In this document: in pieces, positions 8,857 through 15,488 of the stretch
How positions within the stretch are numbered: position 1 is the stretch's first letter
How the letters are laid out: each line of letters begins with the position of its first letter
Notes under the pieces: generated by a model
Database searches by the model: none
What the model was told of the DNA's origin: nothing
Seen by the model: only the letters and a program-made list of their open reading frames with translations
Origin: Echinostoma caproni
Lineage: Eukaryota; Platyhelminthes; Trematoda; Plagiorchiida; Echinostomatidae
DNA: 15,488 nucleotides
NCBI GenBank assembly: GCA_900618425.1
Contig: UZAN01042776.1
Location: 1 to 15,488, forward strand
Direction: 5' to 3'
Translations under genes and position numbers: made by a program

Positions 8857-9047
8857 GCGATGGTAGCCCGGTGTTCGGTTCACCAAATTATCACCCCGAA
8901 GATATGTATTCGAATCCCACCACTACCGCCTGACTTTCTCATTCACTGTCTTGAATGGTAGCCCTTTGATTGGCTGCTTCCCCCTTCCTGAAAATCGTAT
9001 CTTTATATGTTCAATAAAAGGAAGTAAAATGAAAACAAAAAGAAAAT
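8857..9047 (+). mobile_element. tRNA-derived SINE-like repeat, copy 2 (better preserved head)
   Basis: The head is tRNA-like. GCGATGG (8857-8863) can pair at six of seven positions, one of them a G-T wobble, with CTACCGC (8923-8929). TAGCCCGGTGT (from 8864) resembles a pol III A box, and TATTCGAATCCC (8907-8918) is a B box. The spacing and the T stem depart from a functional tRNA, so this is not a tRNA gene. The body follows the order of copy 1 (AATGGTAGCCCTTTGATTGG, CTTCCCCCTTCCTG) and ends in TTCAATAAAAGGAAGTAAAA (9010-9029) and an A-rich tail. Between the copies the last 20 bases are nearly identical while the heads are strongly diverged. No target-site duplication was confirmed. Confidence 0.75.
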
Positions 9048-10436
9048 TACTTTTTAGGCAAGTAAAACTGCACAGAACTTCTGGGAATTCTGAGGAAGAT
9101 TGAGGTAGCTTTGCTCATGATAATAATGCCCAAAATTTTGGTTTAGCCACCCTAAAATTATCAAGACACAATTTCGGTGACATTTCCAACTTGCTGCATG
9201 ATACTTTACAGACTTCAAATGTTTAATCGCTGTTACAGGTCTGTTGTTTTTTCTTATTTGCATGCACACTTGTTTATCAAAACTCACAATAGATTTAATT
9301 GCTTTTTATTGTTTAGCCTCTCACCACCAGCAGCGTGGAAAACAGAAAACATGAACACGTTAGATGGTAAATTAGAAATCTTGACCCAAAGCATATAATC
9401 AATCATAACCAGGGATTCAAACTGCTTGCCTGTACAACGGTTTTCAGTACACTTACTCATAGATTTTAGTCCAAAACAACCCAAAACATTAACTGAACAT
9501 GTTATTTCCTTTATAGAGCAACTACATTCCCAGGAAACATACAGAATTCTGTTAGAAATTAGTCCCATTGCTTCCCATAATCATCTATGATAGAACATGG
9601 CAACTTCTTCCTAATAGCATTGTGTTTACCGTAAACGGTGAACTGTTTCATAGTACTCAGTTTGTTCAAATAGCAAATTACCAATAACTCAGGACCTAAA
9701 TACCCTGTAATAACAAGGGGTCTTGTGGTATCCGTTCCAACTGCTAGCCTGTAACTGAGCGCAAAAGTGAGGCGTTTTTTATTCATGTATGCCTTCCGAA
9801 CAGGTGAAACAGAAAACATGAGGAAATATGTTTTAGGTACTCCATCCTGAGATAAAACTGTCATTATGATTTCTTTGGGAACGCTGTGAGCGAACCGCCA
9901 AACGAATAAAAGTTACTAGTGAGGTGCATAAAATTGTTTCGTGAAACTAACTTTTAATAGTACTGCATTTCAAGTGACAGTAAAAGATTGACTTTATAGT
10001 GATAGAGCAAAACCCATATCCTTCTGGTGCACGAAATGGGACACCAGTTGAGCGCAAGCCTGACATGACGTAGCCCGAGGACAGAATCTCAAAACTTTCT
10101 GGGCTATCATGACGTCACTGAAATCTGTGAATAAACTAAACAACAGAGAAATCAAATTTACACAAAGGCGACGTCGGTAATGGAAAAATAAACCATAATT
10201 TATTATCACCCTAAAGTAAGTGCAAACTAAATGACATTACGATTATTTGTTCTAAAATAGTATTGCACAATCATAGATGAGATATTGTATGTTTTGGTGC
10301 AGTTTTAACTATATTCACATGCTTTATTTGTCCACCCAAGGGCTAGTGCTTGTGAGCGGGCTTAAAAACACTGAGGTCTATTTACAGTTGACTCCAATGT
10401 AAATTAAAGGATTTGCTTGAATCAGCTCTTTACTAC
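9048..10436. other. Stretch without a recognisable gene
   Basis: Two minus-strand frames (9284-9568, 94 codons; 9559-9864, 101 codons) overlap by a few bases at their ends. They are longer than typical for this window, but neither shows a recognisable domain or paired splice signals. A shorter one (9994-10209) is also unassigned. They may be remnants of mobile-element coding or chance frames. Confidence 0.3.
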
Positions 10437-10466
10437 CACCCAGAAATCTCTGGGTTTCTCTGGGTG
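10437..10466. repeat. Hairpin with two alternative right arms
   Basis: CACCCAGA (10437-10444) pairs exactly with TCTGGGTG (10459-10466). Alternatively CCCAGA (10439-10444) pairs with TCTGGG (10449-10454) across the loop AATC. The right arm is duplicated (TCTCTGGGTTTCTCTGGGT), so two mutually exclusive foldings are possible. Confidence 0.65.
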
Positions 10467-10476
10467 ATTGTGGTTA

Positions 10477-10557
10477 GTTTGCGAAATTTTGCCTTATAAG
10501 ACGGCAAATCCAACTTTTACGATGATTCGGGAGCAAAATCACGAGGCATTTGCAAAC
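10477..10557. repeat. Nested inverted repeats
   Basis: GTTTGC (10477-10482) pairs with GCAAAC (10552-10557), and the pairing can continue inward through AAAT/ATTT and GCC/GGC with small bulges. Inside, TTTGCC (10488-10493) can instead pair with GGCAAA (10503-10508). The outer and inner foldings compete for the same GCC. Confidence 0.5.
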
Positions 10558-10560
10558 AGT

Positions 10561-10594
10561 AAATCAGACGATCACTACTGATCGTCTGCGATTT
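10561..10594. repeat. Strong hairpin CAGACGATCA / TGATCGTCTG
   Basis: An exact ten-base-pair stem (10565-10574 with 10579-10588) closes the four-base loop CTAC. Flanking AAAT and ATTT can add four pairs after a two-base bulge (CG). It is the most stable simple hairpin seen in the window and ends the structured cluster begun at 10437. No T tract follows. Confidence 0.8.
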
Positions 10595-10839
10595 CTTGAT
10601 TGATTAGTAGCGGTCGAGTGTGACAGAAGCATGAAAATTAACTGGATTCACCGAGCATACCATTTGTGAATGTTCAGACGTTTTGACTGTCAATACTTAC
10701 ATGTGTGTTTACAAGCTCCTTTTAAAGAAAATATGGATTTCTTTAGCCATCTAAACAAGTTTCATTACCGAAAAAAATAGATCAAGGAACATTGAAATCA
10801 ATAACAGTTTCGTGACTTTACATTTGAAAGTAAGGAGAT

Positions 10840-12800
10840 TGAAAGGAAAGAGGCAGTGTCGAGAGAGATACCGTTCTGTAGCCTAAAGGTTCTTGATGGA
10901 TGGGATGGTGTTTTGATTGTGTGCATACTGACAAGATAAGCTGTAAGGGTGACAGAACCACAGTAGGGAGAGGGGAGTAAAGCAACAATTCAGCAAAAGG
11001 TTAGTGGTTTCACGGAAGCACCAAGCGTCGATTCATCGAGTAGACGAATTTCCAAGAAACCTAACACCTTCGAAGAACAACAAAGAAGCGGTTGAGGATT
11101 TACCCAAAAGCTGTATGCAATAAATACGGATATAGGATATTTTATCAGTGCATAGGAGTATAATTTGTGAAGGACTGAGACAACATCAAATATAAGAATA
11201 AGAAAAACAGTGTCCTTGAATGAGGGTAAGATAAAGACATTAACGTGTGGAATTCAAGAGTTCACACAGAAAAATAAGAACCGAGTAAAGCAAAAAGATG
11301 TGAAACTGAGAGAAAAACTTCAAATTTCAAGTAGGAGTCGAAATAACGCCTAAAGGATCTAACGGCTTATAAGTATTGGAAGTTGTAAAGCTGTTCAGTC
11401 GGGATTGAAACTGATTTATGCCTGATTGGTGGTTGTTTTACGAAATGGGAAGTGAGCGCAGTTAAAAATAAGGAAAGTGACGACATCGGAGGGGAAAAAT
11501 GACATTCATGTGGAATAGAGGAGTTGATCTATAAACAGTAGGAATCGTGTGGAGAGAACGGATCCACAGACTCGTAGGAAACAATTAATGTATGCTTAGA
11601 ATGGGTGCAACTGTCCGTCAACAGAGGAGCTTACACGTACAAAGGAACAAGTTGAATGCGCGGCGAATATCAAGAGTATAAGCCACAGTTATTGAATAAA
11701 ACAAATGGAGTGCCACGTTCGCTAAACCCTTTGGGTTTAACAAGCGCAATAAATAGTTTGAGGACACTTTATTCGGTGATTAGGAATTGATGAGGGGCTC
11801 AAAAAGAAAGGATAAAAAGCGGGTGAAACAGCGAAAAGAACTAATGTTTTGCGAAACAGAACAAAGAGCATCACACGTTTCCAAAGTAAATCAAAAACAC
11901 AAGCTTTTGGTTGAGTAAAAATGAGAGAGAATCAGAATAAAAACGGTTCCGGAGGCAGTGAGAAAGGGTGAGTGGCCATCAGAAGTGTAGAAGACCGGGT
12001 TTCAGAACCATTGAATAATCCTGAAACGATTGTTGCGTTTCTCGATGGACAACGTTAGTTTGGAAATTGTGGTAAACAGTGTGTGCAGTATTTTTCTGAC
12101 TCATATCAGGGCTAAATTTGTGGATGAACCATTTGCAATACCCAATCTAACCTGGTTTGAAGAGTAAGAGGCAAATCTTTTCACGAATTGTAGGCATATC
12201 TCATACAGATTGAAGTATGATGGATCTAGGTCAACGTTTTAAAATATCTGTTGAAATAAGATTAAAGTAACAGAAATTCTTTCTTTGCACATCATTTAGT
12301 AGAATAAAATAGCTAGAAATCGCATATTGTGAGAGAGATGATATATTCGGAGCCGAGTTGGGTGGACGAATATTAAGGTACTAATCCCGTGTGTGGGACA
12401 AAAGACAGAACAAAATGTGAGTATTATGGCGGGTTTTAGAGCAGAAGAGCATATGTAAGAGAAAGTTCAAAGGAGCGATTAAAGCCTCAAATGTTTGGAA
12501 GCAGAGTGAAGTGAAATAATATCTTGTCATGCTAAAAGTTTACGATTTTCGCGGCCCGTGAAAGGGCTACCGAAAGAACTCTCAGATTGCTTAGTGTTAT
12601 GCACGTTGAAGTCTATGAAGATGCCTTGAGTAAATTTATCAAGATGTAATCAGATGCTTCAGACAATTGAGCACAAATGAATTTGTGTTTGACAACGGAG
12701 AAACAAGGAATCCGTAATGGTAATACGATAAACTTGTTCAAACTCATAGGAAAAAAGAGTGAGCTAAAATGTTAGAGGGAACTAACTGTACTGCTACTTC
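10840..12800 (+). other. Purine-rich block without long frames
   Basis: The plus strand is strongly biased to A and G: purines make up 42 of 60 bases at 11221-11280 and 41 of 60 at 11881-11940. Stops break every frame into short runs. Around 10970-11100 two different plus-strand frames are each open for roughly 35-40 codons, the longest seen here. Purine loading of one strand is typical of coding or formerly coding strands, so this could be a very old transcribed element, but no domain was recognised on either strand. Confidence 0.4.
12672..12687. repeat. Small hairpin CACAAAT / ATTTGTG
   Basis: An exact seven-base-pair stem with a two-base gap between arms. A loop of two is too tight for a normal hairpin, so it behaves as a near-palindrome. 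Confidence 0.45.
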
Positions 12801-13265
12801 GAACTTGGTGGATTGTATCTTCAGTACGAAAGCATCTACTCAAGTAAGAACATAACAAGGGATATCACCGACAAACCATAAGCATAGCATATAAGTTCTC
12901 AAGCCATTTTAGCTGTAATAATTTACAGGCTACACATGGCTGTATTGCATGAATGAGATGACGCAAACATGAATAAAAAAAACTGGTAACATTTATATCG
13001 GCTGGACTCAGGGCTCAAGATTATCAGCAATAACTTCCTTCCTATGGAGACGAAAAGTTAGTCGACTGAATTGAAGTAGAATTAAGGTCGATCGCTACCA
13101 TATTTTTCCTATCTACAAGCGAAAAATGAAAAATCGTTCATTATTAAGTATTTTTATTCGTCAAGGTCATTTGTAAAACCACATCAATTGTCATCATTAC
13201 TGATCAATTTCATACTAAGGATAACTTCAAGGTTTTAAGAGAATATATTCTTAGCAAACCTTAAA
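12801..13265. other. Stretch without a recognisable gene
   Basis: No open frame, repeat or structural motif stood out between the purine-rich block and the coding-like frame at 13266. Confidence 0.4.
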
Positions 13266-13678
13266 TATCGCTCTATCATTTTTCACAAGGTGTAATATGC
13301 CTCATGGACAGAATGTGTACGANNNGATATGTTAGGAAAAAGGAAGCGAACAATCCGAGAGAAACTAAATCGACCAAGGTGCTGACAAAACGAAATATGC
13401 TTAGCCACCAGCCCCGGTTTGTGAACCGCTTACGGATGTGTCGCATCTTCGTGTTTAGTAGTATAAAAACGGATAACACGTTCACCTCTCTACCTGGAGA
13501 TATACATTTTTTCGAATAAACAATGATAAAGTTTTCAGGAAGGAATAAGCATTCAATCATAGGGCACATGGGGACGGGAAAACGNTGTCTTCTAAGGCAG
13601 TCAAATTGTGACCTTTACCGCTTGATCACCACCAATTTCATGGCATATTATCGAGCTCTTTTATATAGTTCGTTGTAG
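13266..13678 (+). pseudogene. Coding-like frame with one internal stop, product unknown
   Basis: One plus-strand frame stays open from 13266 to TAG at 13676-13678 except for TAA at 13517-13519. It crosses three undetermined bases at 13323-13325. The first part (ATG at 13304, 71 codons) is basic and polar (YVRKKEANNPRETKSTKVL). The second part (ATG at 13523, 51 codons) contains GHMGTGKR, which has the spacing of a Walker A phosphate-binding loop but arginine instead of the required serine or threonine; the undetermined base at 13585 does not change that codon. I recognise no family. The opposite strand is also open over 13276-13569, so the direction is uncertain. It could be a broken gene, an element scrap or chance. 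Confidence 0.25.
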
Positions 13679-13727
13679 TAAGAACTCATCGCTTGGCTGC
13701 TGTGGGAATAGGTGAATGATGCGTGTT

Positions 13728-13757
13728 TTGTTTCGGTTGAATAATTCAGCCGAACAA
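13728..13757. repeat. Hairpin TTCGGTTGAA / TTCAGCCGAA
   Basis: Ten base pairs including one G-T wobble (13732-13741 with 13745-13754) close the loop TAA. TTG (13728-13730) and CAA (13755-13757) extend the stem past a one-base bulge. The wobble position (T on one side, C on the other) would be paired if the strand were RNA. There is no gene immediately upstream. Confidence 0.65.
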
Positions 13758-14277
13758 TAAACCTCCACGAGTTGCGGATTTTATCACAAACTCTACGTAC
13801 ACAAAGAGAATTTGTCCACAAAAGAACGGAGATTTGATATTTTACTGATCTACAGAAAACAAATTATTGAATGCAGTTCATCTTACTAAGGGTAGAAGGC
13901 GCTGACAATCTTGGTAATAGAATTTTTGAGAAAAGATGGCGTGATAAAGTACGATTTCTTAGGCACGCATTTGAAACTGGTATTCACTGTTACATTCTCC
14001 GGCGGTAAAATACTTTTTTAATTCGGGAAACAGCCTGTAACAGTCTTCATAATATTCCAAAATGACAATGAGTTTTCCATGACAGAATACGTTTGCACAT
14101 CCCAATGAGTAGTGTTTATTAGACTATCTACAGCGATGAATGAACATAAAAATAATTGAAAACTCTTCGTGTTTCATGTAAAAGAATGCAGTTCAAAAGG
14201 TTATTTGGTTAATTATAATTTTAGGTTCTTTTTAAATCCAAAACCTTTTTAATCACGTTTCCTATCTAGTAGACTAA
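13758..14277. other. AT-rich stretch without a gene
   Basis: Nothing coding is visible. Just before the next open block there is a good-looking 3' splice acceptor on the plus strand (a T- and C-rich run ending CCTATCTAG at 14261-14269, followed by TAG). The frame that becomes open after it contains a TAA at 14275-14277, so the acceptor cannot simply feed that frame. Confidence 0.4.
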
Positions 14278-14331
14278 AAGAAAAACCAAGAAAATTCAAG
14301 TGAAGGTCGATTTACTGAGTTGAACACTGGG

Positions 14332-14359
14332 GGAGACCTTTGTTGCAAAGGTACTCTCC
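14332..14359. repeat. Strong hairpin GGAG-ACCTTTG / CAAAGGT-CTCC
   Basis: ACCTTTG (14336-14342) pairs exactly with CAAAGGT (14346-14352) across the loop TTG. GGAG (14332-14335) pairs with CTCC (14356-14359) past a three-base bulge. That gives eleven pairs in 28 bases. Confidence 0.75.
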
Positions 14360-14488
14360 AGATGTTCGCACGCTGTGGTGCTGAGCGCTCAACACGACTG
14401 CATCAACTAACTGGAACTGCTCGTGTGCGTGCGGGTGTGACGCAGATGCATTCACTTCGGTTCGCTCGGCTTTACATGCGGACATCTG
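14359..14488. repeat. Long-range inverted repeat around a GC-richer island
   Basis: CAGATGTTCGCACG (14359-14372) and CATGCGGACATCTG (14475-14488) are complementary at 13 of 14 positions if one G-T wobble is counted. They bracket about 102 bases, which include the perfect ten-base palindrome TGAGCGCTCA (14382-14391). The arms could be the termini of a very small foldback element or the closing stem of a structured RNA. No flanking direct repeat was identified. Confidence 0.55.
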
Positions 14489-14524
14489 CTGTCACCCTAA
14501 AGACGTTCTCAGTAAACTGATTGA

Positions 14525-14814
14525 TTGGAATGTAAAACGTACGCTGAAACAGCAGGCCAACAGTTTGACATAATCAACCTTTGCGCCTATTGCGCGGGTA
14601 GGTTTCATGTGGATTGCGTTGCGTCTTGATTGCGTACTCAGGGCACCTGTTTAAGATAAATGTGGTGCGACTCATTTCTGCTCCTGTTGATCCAAACGAT
14701 CAGGTTACAAAATTGAGGGAATACCTGGGTGAGAAAATAGTTGTGGATAGCTTCGAATGCACGTGCTGTAAAACGATCGGTAGAGAATATTATGTGACAA
14801 AGCAATACAATTAG
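14525..14814 (+). pseudogene. PHD-type zinc-finger-like sequence split by a frame change
   Basis: PHD fingers (C4HC3) bind two zinc ions and usually read histone tails; they also occur in some retroelement proteins. In one frame (14525 to TGA at 14627-14629) the order is C (14531-14533), tyrosine in place of the second Cys (14540-14542), 13 residues, CAYC (14582-14593), four residues, H (14606-14608), two residues, C (14615-14617), ending GRFHVDCV. This is the left two-thirds of the pattern with family spacing. In the next frame (14602 to TAG at 14812-14814) comes VDPNDQVTKLREYL and then FECTCCK (Cys at 14758 and 14767), where the closing CxxC pair is expected, about 47 codons later, near the upper limit. 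Joining needs a frame change. With the missing second Cys this looks like a decayed finger. Source, chromatin gene or mobile element, unknown. Confidence 0.45.
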
Positions 14815-15007
14815 AAGTAGGCATATGGATGAACTTCAAGAGGGAATTAAAGCCACTTTTTTAGTAAAGCTAAAAGGGACATTTCCGGTTAACACTAAAA
14901 GAATAAGTGAAATTGAGAGGGGAATTTCAATGAATTTAAAGTCAGTCAAAAATGAAGAAGCGACAAATATTAAAAACAACGCAAACTATGTACAGCTTTG
15001 CAAATGA
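14797..15007 (+). pseudogene. Open frame downstream of the PHD-like block
   Basis: Seventy codons are open from 14797, with ATG at 14825-14827 and stop at 15005-15007. It is in the same frame as the first PHD-like half and overlaps the end of the second, so the two frame changes would compensate. The translation is charged and lysine-rich (MDELQEGIKATFLVKLKG near the start), with no motif I recognise. The last 20 codons become asparagine- and lysine-rich, as expected from A-rich DNA, so the 3' part may be chance. It may be the tail of the same decayed coding region or an independent frame. Confidence 0.3.
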
Positions 15008-15133
15008 AGTTTAATTTACTCACCCTAGACCCATCAATCGAAAAAGTGCAGGGAGTTTAAAATAGACTTTCATTGCTTTAAACATAACTAGAGGAAAATC
15101 AATTTCTGTTGTCAAATACAAATTCAGATTCTA

Positions 15134-15487
15134 TCAGGTATATTCGGATTTACAAGTTTCTGCGTTACTCACATCATCTCCTCTCCATATGATTGGACAA
15201 GTCCTCAGTCCCTCCATCTGACCATTCACACCCCTTAAATATATATATATATATGGCATTTCCTTTTTTCCTAACTGACGATCTGTGTTCTTCAGCTTCT
15301 TTTCAATGAAACAATCCCAAGCGGTTCATGCCCTACGCCTCTTCTTGCTTTGGCCATCGTTGAGACTGATCGTTATAATTGAATTGCCACTGTGTTTCTC
15401 AATTCTGCCCTTGGAAATATCTTTCGCTTCGATAATTTTTCGGTTTCCATTACGTTCATTCCTCTCAATCCTTTCACCGTTGAATAA
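15134..15487 (-). CDS. Partial reading frame entering from the right edge, one TGA
   Basis: On the minus strand a frame is open from the window edge (first full codon 15487-15485) for 53 codons to TGA at 15328-15326. It then stays open for another 63 codons to TGA at 15136-15134. The first part is strongly charged and protein-like (GERIERNERNGNRK) and ends SLNDGQSKKRRRA, a basic C-terminus resembling a nuclear localisation signal. The second part runs through the AT repeat at 15239-15254 and includes VNGQMEGLRTCPIIWRGDD, followed by a donor-like GTGAGT. The simplest reading is the last coding exon of a gene lying mostly outside the window, ending at the first TGA. A fragment of a mobile-element protein is equally possible. 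No polyadenylation signal was seen just downstream. Product not recognised. Confidence 0.35.
15239..15254. repeat. AT dinucleotide microsatellite
   Basis: Eight uninterrupted AT units. The array lies within the minus-strand open frame described at 15134-15487 without breaking it. Confidence 0.85.
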
Positions 15488-15488
15488 G

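Larger units (their letters stand above)
14278..14520 (+). pseudogene. Open GC-richer block, possible decayed coding segment
   Basis: Eighty codons are open from 14278 (after TAA at 14275-14277) to TGA at 14518-14520. There is no ATG near the beginning, so it would be an internal exon or fragment. The start is polar and charged (KKNQENSSEGRFTEL); the middle is rich in cysteine and arginine (GGDLCCKGT, FARCGAERSTRLHQL). It is clearly richer in GC and CpG than the surroundings and contains the inverted repeats listed at 14332-14359 and 14359-14488. The next frame, starting four bases after its stop, carries the PHD-like sequence, which suggests one decayed coding region with shifted frames. No domain is recognised in this segment. 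Confidence 0.3.

Noticed and set aside
8857..8930. A functional tRNA gene
   Set aside because: A and B boxes are recognisable, but the T stem does not pair and the acceptor spacing is off by two bases; it continues into a shared repeat body with an A-rich tail.
9284..9864. Two neighbouring minus-strand frames as a two-exon gene
   Set aside because: No domain, no convincing donor and acceptor pair, and cysteine-containing stretches without zinc-finger spacing.
13565..13588. Walker A phosphate-binding loop (GHMGTGKR)
   Set aside because: The residue after GK must be serine or threonine; the codon CGN reads arginine whatever the undetermined base is, and no Walker B or NTPase fold follows.
15274..15316. 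CTGACGA followed later by GAAA on the plus strand, tested as a hammerhead ribozyme
   Set aside because: The bases between the two motifs cannot form stem II, and stems I and III do not pair.
1..15488. CRISPR arrays, bacterial operons, Shine-Dalgarno sites or phage genes
   Set aside because: No regularly spaced repeats, no tightly packed genes; the sequence is of animal type with retroelement debris.
1..15488. A trematode spliced-leader RNA gene or other small RNA genes
   Set aside because: No leader-type sequence or Sm-site arrangement was seen on either strand by eye; a covariance-model search would be needed to exclude diverged copies.

Overview
The window looks like AT-rich intergenic or intronic DNA from an animal genome, with runs of N that mark assembly ambiguity. 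I find no intact gene, no functional tRNA or rRNA, no CRISPR array and no bacterial-type operon. The best organism guess is a flatworm, probably a blood fluke-type trematode. It rests on three things: an AT-rich background, a Penelope-like element C-terminus of the type I associate with trematodes, and tRNA-derived SINE-like copies next to Gypsy debris. This is an inference; no single-copy gene fixes the species.

Layout. 1-1850: AT-rich sequence with an unusual density of perfect palindromes and short hairpins, plus a minus-strand reading frame of unknown origin (659-1015). 1850-3550: nothing recognisable. 3557-3903 (+): a decayed Gypsy-type reverse transcriptase. 3900-6100: T-rich, no gene. 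6144-6350 (-): a small exon-like frame. 6610-6790 and 8857-9047 (+): two diverged copies of one tRNA-derived SINE-like repeat. Between them, 7245-7830 (-), lies the C-terminal part of a Penelope-like element with its GIY-YIG endonuclease, broken by two stops. 9050-10430: unexplained. 10437-10594: a cluster of hairpins. About 10840-12800: a purine-rich block without long frames. 13266-13678 (+): a coding-like frame with one internal stop. 14278-15007 (+): successive open segments in switching frames, one resembling a PHD-type zinc finger. 15134-15487 (-): a frame that enters from the right edge, with one TGA.

The recognisable units do not work together as a pathway. They are independent insertions at different stages of decay. 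The most interesting items are the PHD-like block near the right end, the edge-crossing minus-strand frame, the palindromes at 589-641 and the structured GC-richer island at 14332-14488. All named assignments come from motif recognition by eye.
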